Notes: generated by a model from the letters alone, not told the origin. A DNA stretch of 64,000 bases from an uncultured Granulosicoccaceae bacterium (GCA_937981955.1 CALJNA010000029.1:1-64000), one strand, 5' to 3'. Shown: positions 39,206-51,166, counted from the stretch's first letter. Numbers and translations are program-made.

Positions 39206-39748
39206 ATGTACCGAAGATTTAGAAGCAGTCGCGGTTTTTCACTCGTGGAACTGATCGTCACTCTGGCGATAGCTGGAGTGTTGCTGGCTGTTGGTTTGCC
39301 ATCGTTTAAAGATTTCATGGCGGCCAGTGAAATGTCGGCAACCAATAATGCGCTGGTTTATTCAGTGCAAGTGGCACGTTCTACTTCAATGCAACGACTA
39401 GTGCCGTCAGGTGTTTGCGTAAGCAGCAACTCAATGGATGATGATGCGGCTTGCGATGCCGGCGCTGACTACAATGAAGGCTGGATTGTTTATGCAGACG
39501 AAAACGGTAACGGTCAGAGAGATAATGATGAAGATATTCTAAATCGAAAGGAAGCACCTGGTCCTGTATTTACCTTTACACCAGCGCCTGTATTTGAAGA
39601 ACAGATTTATTTTAATGATTCAGGTAGCAGCATCAACGTGGCTGGTGTGCCTGTCTCGGGAACCATCGGAATCAATTATTCCAATGGTATCCAGGAAAGA
39701 CTGATTACTGTATCTGCTAACGGACGAGTATCGACAGAGACACCATGA
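39206..39748 (+). CDS. GspH/FimT-type pseudopilin
   Basis: Prepilin motif RGFSLVELIVTLAIAGVLLAVGLPSF. Confidence 0.9.
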   Translation: MYRRFRSSRGFSLVELIVTLAIAGVLLAVGLPSFKDFMAASEMSATNNALVYSVQVARSTSMQRLVPSGVCVSSNSMDDDAACDAGADYNEGWIVYADENGNGQRDNDEDILNRKEAPGPVFTFTPAPVFEEQIYFNDSGSSINVAGVPVSGTIGINYSNGIQERLITVSANGRVSTETP

Positions 39749-40329
39749 TCGCGCAGAAGATACCAAAGGAAAGAAAGTCGCCTCGTACGCCACGTCGACA
39801 ATCCGGGCTCGGCATTATCGAAGTGCTGGTTGCATTGGTCGTTGTGTCGTTTGGAGTATTGGGTATGGCCAGTTTGCAACTGACCGGTATGAAGCACAGC
39901 TCCGGCGGTTTTAATCGATCAAAAGCGCTGTTGTTTGCGCAGAGTATGTCAACGCGGATACGTATCAATCAAATAGCTGCTGATGCAGGTGAGTATGCAG
40001 GTTTCGACTCTGCGTCGATCAATTGTGATGCACCACCAGCGCCCTATTGTCAAACCCGCCCGGGCGGAGGCGCAACAGATGCATGCACTCCCGCTGAACT
40101 GGCTACCTTTGATGAGTTTTCTGTTTCTTGTGGTGATGTCGGTACCGGTGGAGCTGAAAAAGGTGTCATTGGCACATTGCCAAATGGCTCACTGACCGTA
40201 ACTTGTCTGGATACTCCGTGTGGAACCGATTCGGTTTATCAAGTCACGGTATCCTGGTCTGAGGGGCGCTCTAGAACGGTTGCAGATGAATTGGTGACAC
40301 GCCGTGTGCAGGTGAGGCTGAAACCATGA
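39745..40329 (+). CDS. pilV: Type IV pilus modification protein PilV-like
   Basis: QSGLGIIEVLVALVVVSFGVLGMASLQ. ATGA overlap with the upstream gene. Confidence 0.9.
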   Translation: MIAQKIPKERKSPRTPRRQSGLGIIEVLVALVVVSFGVLGMASLQLTGMKHSSGGFNRSKALLFAQSMSTRIRINQIAADAGEYAGFDSASINCDAPPAPYCQTRPGGGATDACTPAELATFDEFSVSCGDVGTGGAEKGVIGTLPNGSLTVTCLDTPCGTDSVYQVTVSWSEGRSRTVADELVTRRVQVRLKP

Positions 40330-41021
40330 AGCAACTAAACGCTGCAAGCCAGCGCAAACAAACTGGTTTGTCGTTGATTGAATTGATGATTGCACTGGTA
40401 TTGGGACTGGTTGTGGTCAGCGCCGTGTTCAACACCTACCTTGGTTCAAGCCGTTCATCTCGCTTCAGTCAGGGTCTGCAGCAGATTCAGGAAAATGGTC
40501 GTTACGGCATCACGACTTTGCAGCGCGGTATTCGTTTGGCTGGTTATTCACCCGACGGCAACATTGATGAGCCATTTGACATCGTTAACAGTAGTGACAC
40601 ACAACTGGTTGTGCGATTAACTGATACTCATGATTGTAATGGTGAGCTAACTGATACTGTTGACGGTATTGCAATAAATACATATGCCCATGATGACGTG
40701 AATGAAACTATAACGTGCATGGGCAATGTTGGTTTAACTCCAATGCCAGTGGTAGAGGGTGTTGAGGCGATGCGTTTTCTGTGGGGAATAGATGCGGACG
40801 CGGATGGGGTTCCGGAAAGATATATTCCTTACGATGCAACAATTAGCGCGACCGAAGTCGTTGCCATGCGGGTAGCGATACTGGTCGGCTCGGGCGAGCC
40901 GATTCGCTCACGAGCTACGGCTGAAACACATGTACTGTTCGATCAGGAAGTCATCAGTCCCGAAGACAAGATCGCCCGTGATGTGTTCAGTACGACTGTT
41001 CTGTTACGAAATATTCCTTGA
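40326..41021 (+). CDS. pilW: PilW-like minor pilin
   Basis: QTGLSLIELMIALVLGLVVVSAVFNTYL. Stop/start overlap with pilV. Confidence 0.9.
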   Translation: MKQLNAASQRKQTGLSLIELMIALVLGLVVVSAVFNTYLGSSRSSRFSQGLQQIQENGRYGITTLQRGIRLAGYSPDGNIDEPFDIVNSSDTQLVVRLTDTHDCNGELTDTVDGIAINTYAHDDVNETITCMGNVGLTPMPVVEGVEAMRFLWGIDADADGVPERYIPYDATISATEVVAMRVAILVGSGEPIRSRATAETHVLFDQEVISPEDKIARDVFSTTVLLRNIP

Positions 41022-41602
41022 TGCTTGTGAAGCGAAACGAGAAACACGCCATGAGAAATCAATTCTTTCATAAAAAACAACAAGGCGCAGCGCTTGCCAT
41101 TAGCTTGATACTTTTGGTCGCGATGACGATTCTTGGCGTGGCAACATTGAATGGAACACGGCTTGCTGAGAAGGTATCGAGTAACGCGCAACAGAAAGCT
41201 ATCGTTTACGAGACTGCTGAATCGATTATCAATTCTATTTCTACCAGTGCTGATTTCACGGACAGGCTATACGCTTCTTTAACATCAAAGTTCGACCCAC
41301 CACCAGTGCTTCAGGTGATCGACTCAGCTGAAATGTCTGAGGAGCTTGATCAAACCAATTTGCTGGGCACATCAGTCGACGTAAATGTTGAAGCTGAGAT
41401 TCAGTTTTGTGCCGAAAAAGCGCAGGAAGGCAGTGACTTGTCAGCTGACGAGAGTGCGGACAGCAATATTGGCTATCATTTTGACGTACGTGCAACGTCT
41501 ACGATAGATAACAGTCGAGCACGGGCTGAACATGTGCTTCGGGTTGAAGAGAGTTTTCCAAGGCGGGGCGCTACCGGCGATTGTTATACACCAGGAACCT
41601 AG
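41018..41602 (+). CDS. pilX: PilX-like minor pilin
   Basis: KKQQGAALAISLILLVAMTILGVATLNGT. Stop/start overlap with pilW. Confidence 0.88.
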   Translation: MMLVKRNEKHAMRNQFFHKKQQGAALAISLILLVAMTILGVATLNGTRLAEKVSSNAQQKAIVYETAESIINSISTSADFTDRLYASLTSKFDPPPVLQVIDSAEMSEELDQTNLLGTSVDVNVEAEIQFCAEKAQEGSDLSADESADSNIGYHFDVRATSTIDNSRARAEHVLRVEESFPRRGATGDCYTPGT

Positions 41603-41685
41603 TCGTCTTTGTTGATCAAGATGCAAGCAGATCAACAGTCACAGCACATTAACACTACAACACAGTTTGGGTTCGGAGAAACTAA

Positions 41686-42120
41686 ATGATCGATCGAAAC
41701 AGAAATAAAAATTCGCGTGGTTTCTCGCTTATAGAGCTGCTGATTGTTATTGCAATTATCGGAATTATTGCGGCGATAGCGCTACCCAGTTACAGCAGTT
41801 ATATGAATAAAACCCGTCGTATTGACGGCACATCATTCCTGATTGAAGTGGCGGGTGAACAGTTCCGTTTTTTCTCTGAATACAATCGATACGCCACATC
41901 GATGAATGAGCTGGGTTACGGGACCAATGCGACCGCAGATTCAGAAGAAGGGTTCTATACGGTGAGCATCGTGTCTGGCACCCCAACTTCCTATGTGCTG
42001 ACAGCCACGCCGGTTGCTACCGGGCCTCAGTCAAAGGATACGGAGTGTGGCTCATTCACGCTGAACTCATCGGAACAAAAAGGCGTTACTGGTACCAGTA
42101 ACGCGCTTGATTGCTGGTAG
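41686..42120 (+). CDS. PilE-like type IV pilin
   Basis: [30 protein letters not shown] with C-terminal Cys pair. Confidence 0.9.
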   Translation: MIDRNRNKNSRGFSLIELLIVIAIIGIIAAIALPSYSSYMNKTRRIDGTSFLIEVAGEQFRFFSEYNRYATSMNELGYGTNATADSEEGFYTVSIVSGTPTSYVLTATPVATGPQSKDTECGSFTLNSSEQKGVTGTSNALDCW

Positions 42121-43713
42121 TTAAACAATTCCCTGACTTCCGAGGTAGTCCTCATAGTTACCTCGGTAGTCGGTGTATTTATCCTCTCCAAGCTCTACAA
42201 TGCGGTTAGCCAGCGAGCTAACAAACTCCCGATCGTGACTGACGAATACGACAGTACCATCGTATAAATCCATCGCAAGGTTCAGTGATTCGATCGACTC
42301 CATGTCCAGGTGATTGGTTGGCTCGTCCAGAATCATGATGTTTGGAGACTGCAGCATAAGCTTTCCAAATAGCAGTCGGCCCTGTTCACCACCGGATACG
42401 ACATTAACCGGCTTTTTAATATCGTCTTTGTTGAATAGCAACCGTCCGAGTATGCCTCTGATGGTCTCCTCGTCATGCTCTTCTTTGCCCCAGCGGCTCA
42501 TCCAGTCGATGATGGTGACATTGGTTGAAAAATCATCTGCATGATCCTGAGCGAAGTATCCGGTATGAGCATTCTCTGTCAGTTTCACTGAGCCCGACAT
42601 TGGTTCAAGATCTCCGACCAACAGCTTTAGCAAGGTTGTTTTGCCAATACCGTTCGGTCCAATAATGCCTACCTTCTCTCCAGCTTCCACCATCAGGTTA
42701 AGGTCTTTGAGAACAATGTCGTCGCCGTAGCCTGCCTTGACATTCTCCAGCTCGATGGCATTTCGAAACAGCTTTTTTCCCATTTCAAAACGAATGTAGG
42801 GATTTTGTCGGCTAGATGGTTTAATTTTCTCTATCTGTAACTTTTCTATCTGCTTCTGGCGCGATGTTGCCTGCCGCGCTTTGGATTTATTGGCTTTGAA
42901 GCGCTGGACAAATGCCTGCAAATCACTAATTTGCGCCTTCTTCTTTGCGTTGTCTGCATACAGACGTTCACGCGCCTGTGTGGAAGCCAACATGAAGTCG
43001 TCGTAGTTTCCCGGATACAGCTGGATTCCGCCATAATCAAGGTCGGCCATGTGAGTGCAGACACTGTTCAGAAAATGTCTGTCGTGCGAAATGATAATCA
43101 TGGTGCTGTTTCGTTCATTCAGCACATCTTCAAGCCAGCGGATGGTATTGATATCCAGGTTATTCGTTGGTTCATCGAGCAGTAGTATGTCCGGATTGGC
43201 AAACAATGCCTGTGCAAGTAGCACCCTCAATTTTTCACCGGGTGCAACTTCACTCATTGGTCCGCTGTGTAACTCCAGGGGTATACCGGCGCCCAGCAGG
43301 AGCTCGCCGGCCTTGGCTTCGGCAGAGTAGCCATCCAGCTCGGCAAATTTGACTTCCAGTTCTGCCACTTCCATGCCTTCTTCTTCGCTCATCTCGGGCA
43401 GTGCATAGATCCGTTCGCGTTCTTGTTTGATTTTCCACAGCTCGTCGTAGCCCATTATCACAGTATCGAGCGCGGTGAATTCTTCAAAAGCGAATTGATC
43501 TTGCTTCAGCGTTGCGTAGCGTGTATTGGGTTCGAAGGCGACATTGCCGTGGGAGGGTTCAAGCTCACCACCCAGAATTTTCATGAACGTTGACTTTCCG
43601 CTACCGTTGGCACCGATAAGGCCGTAGCGGTTGCCTTCACCGAACTTGATAGAGACGTTTTCAAACAGGGGTTTAGCACCAAATTGAATGGTGAGATTGG
43701 CGGTAGTGATCAC
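42121..43713 (-). CDS. ABC-F family ATPase (YbiT-like)
   Basis: Two ABC domains, Walker [10 protein letters not shown] and [13 protein letters not shown] linker, no TM. Confidence 0.93.
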   Translation of the reverse strand: MITTANLTIQFGAKPLFENVSIKFGEGNRYGLIGANGSGKSTFMKILGGELEPSHGNVAFEPNTRYATLKQDQFAFEEFTALDTVIMGYDELWKIKQERERIYALPEMSEEEGMEVAELEVKFAELDGYSAEAKAGELLLGAGIPLELHSGPMSEVAPGEKLRVLLAQALFANPDILLLDEPTNNLDINTIRWLEDVLNERNSTMIIISHDRHFLNSVCTHMADLDYGGIQLYPGNYDDFMLASTQARERLYADNAKKKAQISDLQAFVQRFKANKSKARQATSRQKQIEKLQIEKIKPSSRQNPYIRFEMGKKLFRNAIELENVKAGYGDDIVLKDLNLMVEAGEKVGIIGPNGIGKTTLLKLLVGDLEPMSGSVKLTENAHTGYFAQDHADDFSTNVTIIDWMSRWGKEEHDEETIRGILGRLLFNKDDIKKPVNVVSGGEQGRLLFGKLMLQSPNIMILDEPTNHLDMESIESLNLAMDLYDGTVVFVSHDREFVSSLANRIVELGEDKYTDYRGNYEDYLGSQGIV

Positions 43714-43784
43714 TGGGAGTAAAGTCGGGTTTGTCGTTAAAGACGATAGTTTATCGGTTTTAACGGGTTAAGGGGTCAGCTGGT

Positions 43785-44495
43785 TTATTGTCGTATGCCG
43801 TTCACTGTCGGGTTTGCCAGTAACAATGACCAGTAGGGTGTGGGGTCGGGTGAATCAGAGAGGTTGCAGGCCATGCCGATTCTGGTCGTATTCTCAGAGA
43901 GCAATTGCTTGCAATCAGCTTCGATATCAAGCCAATAGTTAATGGCTTCGGCAGCCGTTTGTGGTCCGGAGACGATGCTTTCGGCAACAATGCTTGCGCT
44001 GAATCCTGTCATGTCGACTCGCTGTGCGCTGGATAGTCCATCGGTCCCGTTAAACGACTCGAATCTGTTTTCTGCCATATCTCGGCTGTGTAATTCGCTG
44101 GCTGTTGCCAGGTCAGCATCCCAGACGAGACGCGCACGGTTCTCTGATTGCACGCCAACAGAACAGGCCCGCTTTGCTTCACGTAATTCATTTATGATGC
44201 GTGGAGCTCGATCGCGTATGTTACCTGCAGCCTCGCATTGTTTTGTTTCCCCGCAGGTGTTTGTGGTGTCGCAACTTGATTGGTAGTAGAGGCATGCATA
44301 GTCTCCACAAAGATAGGCCGCGCCGTCACAGGCAACGAGCACACTGACACTGGACACAGCTAATACGGTGTATCGAATTCGACAGGTAATATTTGCCAGC
44401 CAGTACTCTAAAGCGACGCGTTTGTGCATGATTGCAAGCATGCCTGCCAGTGTAACTCTCAGTCGAAAGAATATCAGCTTGCGCGGTCCTCGCAT
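43785..44495 (-). CDS. CAP/SCP-like domain secreted protein
   Basis: 'LVWDADLATASELHSRDMAENRF' and 'AAEAINYWLDIEADCKQLLSENTTRIGMA' typical of CAP domain proteins. Confidence 0.75.
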   Translation of the reverse strand: MRGPRKLIFFRLRVTLAGMLAIMHKRVALEYWLANITCRIRYTVLAVSSVSVLVACDGAAYLCGDYACLYYQSSCDTTNTCGETKQCEAAGNIRDRAPRIINELREAKRACSVGVQSENRARLVWDADLATASELHSRDMAENRFESFNGTDGLSSAQRVDMTGFSASIVAESIVSGPQTAAEAINYWLDIEADCKQLLSENTTRIGMACNLSDSPDPTPYWSLLLANPTVNGIRQ

Positions 44496-44579
44496 GAGCA
44501 GTGGTTCACTGATATTGGTTCGTTACTAATATGCAGCTATAGCGTGCGAAAACCGGAATCGGCTTGGATTTGAAACTGA

Positions 44580-45482
44580 ATGAATACCGTTGCACTTTAC
44601 ATAACAGCAATACTGATTTGGGGCTCATCCTGGTTTGTTATCAATTTTCAGATTGGTGTAGTGCATGAAGCTGTATCGATTTTCTATCGATTTATACTCG
44701 CTGCTGCACTTATGCTGCTGTATTGCATTGTTGTTGGTAAACGCCTGCGCTTCAGTTTTCGGCAACATGCGTTCATCGCATTACAAGGCGTTTTTCTTTT
44801 TTGTGCCAACTACTTGCTTATCTATTATGGCACGGCATACATATCATCCGGTTTAGTTGCTGTTGTCTTCTCTACTTTGGCGATCTGGAATATTTTTAAC
44901 GGTGCACTGTTTTTGAAAAAACCTGTCCAGCCATTGGTGTTGCTAGGAGCAGTGCTCGGGCTAATGGGTATTGCTCTGGTGTTTGGGCACGAATTTCTCC
45001 AGGTGCGGAGCGCACCAGATTCCAAAAACATATGGGTAGGTTTGGGTCTGGTTCTGCTTGCCGCTTACAGCGCATCACTGGGCAATATCGTATCGGCCAG
45101 AAACCAGGCCGATGGACTGCCGGTTCTTCAAACGAATGCGTTTGGTACGCTTTATGGCAGCTTGATATTGCTTGTGTACGGGATGGTTGTGGGTGCGCAA
45201 TTTAACATTGAATGGACAATGCCTTTCACCATATCCTTGTTATATTTAAGTGTATTTGGAACAATAGTAGCGTTTGGTGCATACCTGAGCCTGATTGGTC
45301 GCATTGGTGCTGACAAGGCAGCTTATGCCATGGTCGTTTTCCCTGTCGTTGCGCTGTTGATCAGTACGGTGTTTGAAGGATTTGTCTGGACGCCCATGGC
45401 ATTGTTTGGCATGGGGTTGGTTGTTGCCGGAAATGTTGTGGTTGTTGGAGGTAAATCGCTGTCGCGATTTTTTCAACGCTAA
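44580..45482 (+). CDS. EamA/DMT family transporter
   Basis: 'YITAILIWGSSWFVINFQ' start and about ten TM segments. Confidence 0.9.
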   Translation: MNTVALYITAILIWGSSWFVINFQIGVVHEAVSIFYRFILAAALMLLYCIVVGKRLRFSFRQHAFIALQGVFLFCANYLLIYYGTAYISSGLVAVVFSTLAIWNIFNGALFLKKPVQPLVLLGAVLGLMGIALVFGHEFLQVRSAPDSKNIWVGLGLVLLAAYSASLGNIVSARNQADGLPVLQTNAFGTLYGSLILLVYGMVVGAQFNIEWTMPFTISLLYLSVFGTIVAFGAYLSLIGRIGADKAAYAMVVFPVVALLISTVFEGFVWTPMALFGMGLVVAGNVVVVGGKSLSRFFQR

Positions 45483-45512
45483 AGGTTTGTAGGCTGTTAA
45501 GCGTGTTTTTGT

Positions 45513-45545
45513 GATACCCGCGCCGGACGCACCGGCGCGGGTATC
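45513..45545. terminator. Strong hairpin between convergent genes (terminator candidate)
   Basis: GATACCCGCGCCGG-acgca-CCGGCGCGGGTATC, 14-bp perfect stem. No clear U-tract on either strand. Confidence 0.55.
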
Positions 45546-45567
45546 AACCCGAATTACTCTTTCCGAA

Positions 45568-45771
45568 TTAGTCTTTCAAGACAAACGAGACTTTCATCGT
45601 GACGCGGTATTCGGAGATTTTGCCATCTTTAACCATGGCTTTTTGATCTTTTATCCAAACACTTTTAATGTTGTTCAGGGTTTTGTCTGCTCGCTTAACC
45701 CCCTCGGCAACGGCGTCGTCAAAACTTTTGCTTGATGAAGAAATAATTTCAGTGACCTTTGCAACTGACAT
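45568..45771 (-). CDS. Dodecin family flavin-binding protein
   Basis: 67 aa, 'VAKVTEIISSSSKSFDDAVAEGVKRADKTLNNIKSVWIKDQKAMV'. Confidence 0.92.
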   Translation of the reverse strand: MSVAKVTEIISSSSKSFDDAVAEGVKRADKTLNNIKSVWIKDQKAMVKDGKISEYRVTMKVSFVLKD

Positions 45772-45863
45772 AACAGCATCCTCTTTGTAAATACATTAAA
45801 GTAGAGATACGTTTAGTATCCGTACTATCGATTATACCAGCCAGACAACGAATCAATTGCAAT

Positions 45864-47039
<1,176 letters not shown>

Positions 47040-47434
47040 ACCACGTTGATAAAAACCCGATTCTGTTGAATGGAGCACAAGCTTCAACATAGTATGCAGC
47101 AAAGGCTCATCGTTCATTCTTTCGTCTAGGGCTATCCGAATTGGCTCGATAGTGTGAGAAAGTGCGTGCATGTGCGTTAATTAATCTAGATACTCAGGCG
47201 CGCCAGCCGTTTTCGATCGTAATTTGAGGCTAGTAAGCGGTTGAAATCAAATTACTTTCTGCCCTTGTGGGCGTTCTTGCTTTCAGTGCCACTTGGCTGA
47301 TTAATTGAAGTTATGTAATTAGTGGAGATATACTGCATGTTATGTTGATGGTACTGGTCCAGGTGCCTGCTTTTCAACGATAATGGTATTTCCTGCTGAA
47401 TGGTATTTACCGGTTTGATGGAGTCAACACGGAT

Positions 47435-48730
47435 ATGCTCGGTTTAGCTAAAAAGGGCTCACGAACGGACAGCCCCGAAACAACATTTTATTCAGGTAGT
47501 AACTGGGTCAAACGACTTATCGTGCTGGCCTTGCTTGTTTTTTGTCTGAATCCGACGGCATCGTTTGCAAAACATGTCGCGCTGGTGATTGGAAATAGCA
47601 ACTACCCGGATCAAAAACTCAAAAATCCAGTTAATGATGCGAGAGCAGTTGCGGCTGCGTTCAAGCGGATGGGTTATGAGGACGTACAAACTTTGCTCGA
47701 TGCTGACACTTTGGCGCTGGACGCAGCCTTGGATAGATTCAGCGAAAAAGCCGCAGAGGCGGAAGTCGCGATCATTTACTACGCGGGTCATGGCGTACAG
47801 ATCGACGGGGTAAACTATGCGGTACCACTTAACGTCGGTTTCAACCGCTTAAGAGACAAAGAAAAACTCACGAGTCAGGAGCACCTGTCTGATCAGGTGG
47901 CGCGTGCCAGTCGATTCGGCATGGTGATTCTTGATGCTTGTCGTGACAATCCGTTCGGTCAACGGGTAGCACAAAGCCTGAACCGTTCAGTTGCTACCAG
48001 AGGTCTGGCAAGAGCACAGAACTCTCCATTAAATACACTGGTGGCGTACGCTACTGCTTCTGATGCAGTAGCGGCTGATGGTGAGGGTGCTAACAGTCCA
48101 TATACCAAAGCACTACTTGAATATATGGAAGACCCTTCGCTTGATGTATTACTCATGCTTGGAAAGGTAAGGGATACTGTGCACACAGAAACCAACAAGA
48201 GACAGCTGCCCTACTATTATTCCAGCCTTGGCGGTATCCCTTACTATATCCATCCGAATGGCTACGACATGCGTGATGAGTTTAATCAGTGGAGGAGCGC
48301 ATTAAAGGCCGATACTCTGGCCGGTTATCAGAATTTTCTGAATGCCTACCCAAGTGGACAGTACTCGGTCGATGCCGAGCAAGCGCTGGCCGTGCATATA
48401 GACTTGCAAAATACACCTATCTCTATTGATGATTTACAACTGGTATCGGCTCAGTTTGAAAAGTTGAAGAACCAGTTTCAGCAGCGGCAGTGGGACAACC
48501 TGGCTTCTCAACTTTCCATATCAGAGAGTACGCAGGAAAAAATCAATCGAGTAAAAAAGAATAGGTCCAGCATGACGTTCTCGGTTAAAAACATGCACGC
48601 TCGAAAAAACACCCAGTCTATATATGCCGATATTGTGGTGGAAAATCTATCCGACGGAGCTCAATACGAAGTTTTTCCACTGATTGCGAGCAGGAACAAG
48701 AGTGGTGTCTGGACTGTTCCAACCTGGTAA
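47435..48730 (+). CDS. Caspase-like (C14) domain protein with signal/TM segment
   Basis: 'HVALVIGNSNY', catalytic His 'IIYYAGHGVQIDG', catalytic Cys 'VILDACRDNPFG'. Confidence 0.9.
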   Translation: MLGLAKKGSRTDSPETTFYSGSNWVKRLIVLALLVFCLNPTASFAKHVALVIGNSNYPDQKLKNPVNDARAVAAAFKRMGYEDVQTLLDADTLALDAALDRFSEKAAEAEVAIIYYAGHGVQIDGVNYAVPLNVGFNRLRDKEKLTSQEHLSDQVARASRFGMVILDACRDNPFGQRVAQSLNRSVATRGLARAQNSPLNTLVAYATASDAVAADGEGANSPYTKALLEYMEDPSLDVLLMLGKVRDTVHTETNKRQLPYYYSSLGGIPYYIHPNGYDMRDEFNQWRSALKADTLAGYQNFLNAYPSGQYSVDAEQALAVHIDLQNTPISIDDLQLVSAQFEKLKNQFQQRQWDNLASQLSISESTQEKINRVKKNRSSMTFSVKNMHARKNTQSIYADIVVENLSDGAQYEVFPLIASRNKSGVWTVPTW

Positions 48731-48759
48731 TCAAACACTAACGACCGAGACTATATACC

Positions 48760-49404
48760 TTGCCTAAATCCAATCTACTCGTCTGGCTATTAGTGTTTGG
48801 TCAGATAATGGGACTGATCGCCCAGTCTGCGGCCATGGCGCAATCGGCTGTGTCGACCGATAATGTTCCAAATATTGAACATGAATTTATAAAGGGATCA
48901 ATCGCGGACCCTTACACTTTTACCGCAAAAGTCAGTGACGATTCGAAAGTTACCAGTGTTGTCTTGCTGTATCGCTACAACGACACTGTTGAGTTTCAAC
49001 GTCTGAGCATGATGCTGGAAAAGGATGACATCACGTACTCTGCCAGAATTCCTGAGGCGGAACGTCGCGACGGGACCATTCAGTATTACTTCATTGCATT
49101 CGATGATCGCGGCAATGCGAAGGTCAACAACTTCGAATTTGATCCGTTCGCGCGTACTGTTTCAGCTGATTGGCAGCCGATAGTTTCAGATGCTCCAATT
49201 AAGACAGAGCCGGTCAATACGGAATCAGCTCAGGGTTTTCGTAAAATCAAACCGCTGCATATCTTGCTTGGTGTGCTTGCAGTAGGTGCGGTGGCTGCCG
49301 CGGCAGGCGGTGGTGGTTCATCCGGTGGCGGTGGTGGCGGTAGTTGTGCCGGAACTGGGTGCTCAATTACGCTTACACTCCCGACCCCCGGTTCGACCAA
49401 CTAG
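48760..49404 (+). CDS. Secreted/anchored protein with Ig-like domain, TM helix and Gly-rich C-terminus
   Basis: TTG start, signal peptide, Ig-like segment, 'ILLGVLAVGAVAAAAGGGGSSGGGGGGSCAGTGC' tail. Confidence 0.65.
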   Translation: MPKSNLLVWLLVFGQIMGLIAQSAAMAQSAVSTDNVPNIEHEFIKGSIADPYTFTAKVSDDSKVTSVVLLYRYNDTVEFQRLSMMLEKDDITYSARIPEAERRDGTIQYYFIAFDDRGNAKVNNFEFDPFARTVSADWQPIVSDAPIKTEPVNTESAQGFRKIKPLHILLGVLAVGAVAAAAGGGGSSGGGGGGSCAGTGCSITLTLPTPGSTN

Positions 49405-49440
49405 TTGAGCATCACCGTGTCTAATTATGCAGTGACAAAA

Positions 49441-50463
49441 ATGAATCGCCAAAGTCCGGATGCCATGATGTCATTTAGCATGTTGCCTCGAGTCATGAAA
49501 TTAGCGACGATGATGGTCGCAATCCTGTCACTCGTTTCCTGTACTGAAATTACGACAGATGGCAGCTTACCCATTGGTACCAAGTCTGGTATTAATCTTG
49601 GGGTTGCACCGGAGCTACTCGCACGTGCAGTAAATCCAGATCAGTTGCGGCCAGAAGTGACCATTAACGGACTCGCTATCAATGCTCAACGAGCCGCAAA
49701 CGGAAGTTGGTCGGTCACATACACGCTGTTCGATTCTTCGCTCACTATCAATCTTCTGTGGATAGAAACATACAACGGACAAGACCTGGTACTGGCTTCC
49801 TGGTCAAATTCATATAACAATATTACAAGCGACAGCCGCATTACTATCGATGCGTCGGAGTATCAGACCACGCTTCACGATGCAGATGCAGATGGTGTGA
49901 GTAATCTTGCTGAGCGCACCGCTAACACAGATCCTTTTTCTGATAGTACGACACTGCAAGGTGACTGGCTAGGTGAATGCGTCGTAGATGAAGATGGCAA
50001 TGGCGAGCAAGTCGTTTGGAGTTTTAATGATGCGAACGTTAAGAACTTAACCTTTTCCAGTGTGCAATACATTGATACTGAAGTCTGTGTTGGTGAAAAT
50101 TACGTCAGTGTTAACCTGGAAGGCATCGCTCAGATTACTGGGGAGGTTTCAGAGACGGCATCAGGTACAGCTCAGAATCTGGATATTACCTACATCAATG
50201 GCAGTATTACTGCCGGAGCTCTGGCTATAGCTGCGCTTGAATTTGGAGGTACGTCGCTAGAGGAAATATCGGCTGAACAGGGTTTCGACAACATCGAATT
50301 TATACCGCTTGCGGACCTCATGGTTGATCAACCTGCCGTATTCACTATATATCAGATTTCAAACGGTCAACTTCGTCTTGGAGTCAGTTCAGCGAATCGT
50401 GATGGCGCAACTGCCGAAAGTCGGTACACGGTTTTGAATACCATTACCTATACCAGGCGATAA
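49441..50463 (+). CDS. Hypothetical lipoprotein with a Ca-binding-type (thrombospondin 3-like) repeat
   Basis: Lipobox LVSC and 'DADADGVSNLAERTANTDPFSD'. ATG at 49441; the ORF extends to a TTG at 49405. Confidence 0.65.
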   Translation: MNRQSPDAMMSFSMLPRVMKLATMMVAILSLVSCTEITTDGSLPIGTKSGINLGVAPELLARAVNPDQLRPEVTINGLAINAQRAANGSWSVTYTLFDSSLTINLLWIETYNGQDLVLASWSNSYNNITSDSRITIDASEYQTTLHDADADGVSNLAERTANTDPFSDSTTLQGDWLGECVVDEDGNGEQVVWSFNDANVKNLTFSSVQYIDTEVCVGENYVSVNLEGIAQITGEVSETASGTAQNLDITYINGSITAGALAIAALEFGGTSLEEISAEQGFDNIEFIPLADLMVDQPAVFTIYQISNGQLRLGVSSANRDGATAESRYTVLNTITYTRR

Positions 50464-50475
50464 AAGATCTGTTTT

Positions 50476-51114
50476 TTATGCAGGAAGCAGGATGGTCTTA
50501 TCGTCCAAAGCCTTGATTAAATTCATAGTCATTCGTGCTGTAGCGCCCCACAAAGTCTCGCCATCAAATTCGTTGTATACAATAATCGGATGTCGTTGGG
50601 CTGACTGTTTGTCCATATCAGAGCGCGCTCTGAGTGTGTAGTTGCTCTCATCCCTTAGCCAAGCTAAAGGCATCAGAAATGCACGCGCTACTTCCGAGGT
50701 TTCCAGTCTTAGATTGGATGGCCACTGGACAATGCCCACAATTGGCGTTACCCGATAATGGCTGATGGTGTAGTAGTCGCCTAATTGGGCAACGATTTTG
50801 ATTCGGTCTGAAGTCAGCCCTATTTCTTCTTCTGTTTCACGTAACGCAGTATCGATAGATGATTTATCTTTTTTTTCTGTAGCTCCACCTGGGAATGCGA
50901 CCTGGCCACTATGTCTGTCACGATCGTCTTTTGCTCGACGAATGAATAGAACCTGCCACTCATCGGATGCTTTAATCAGCGGAATAAGTACCGATGCGGT
51001 GCGCTTTGGTGTTGATTTTTTGCCATATTCTGCCGCGCCGTTTTCGATATCGGCGTTTCTGTGCAGTCCATTTGCATCTGCATGCTCCAGTATGGGCAGA
51101 TCTTTTGCGGTCAT
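50476..51114 (-). CDS. NUDIX hydrolase (CoA pyrophosphatase NudL-like)
   Basis: Nudix box 'GGATEKKDKSSIDTALRETEEEIGL'. Confidence 0.9.
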   Translation of the reverse strand: MTAKDLPILEHADANGLHRNADIENGAAEYGKKSTPKRTASVLIPLIKASDEWQVLFIRRAKDDRDRHSGQVAFPGGATEKKDKSSIDTALRETEEEIGLTSDRIKIVAQLGDYYTISHYRVTPIVGIVQWPSNLRLETSEVARAFLMPLAWLRDESNYTLRARSDMDKQSAQRHPIIVYNEFDGETLWGATARMTMNLIKALDDKTILLPA

Positions 51115-51166
51115 TTAATAAATTATAGAACAATCATGAATAGTTCGTTGATAACAAAATGGCACG

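Noticed and set aside
47435-48730. Caspase-like gene as part of a known anti-phage system (CBASS, gasdermin, TPR-CHAT)
   Set aside because: No cyclase, gasdermin-like or Cas-type gene lies nearby, and the protein appears exported.
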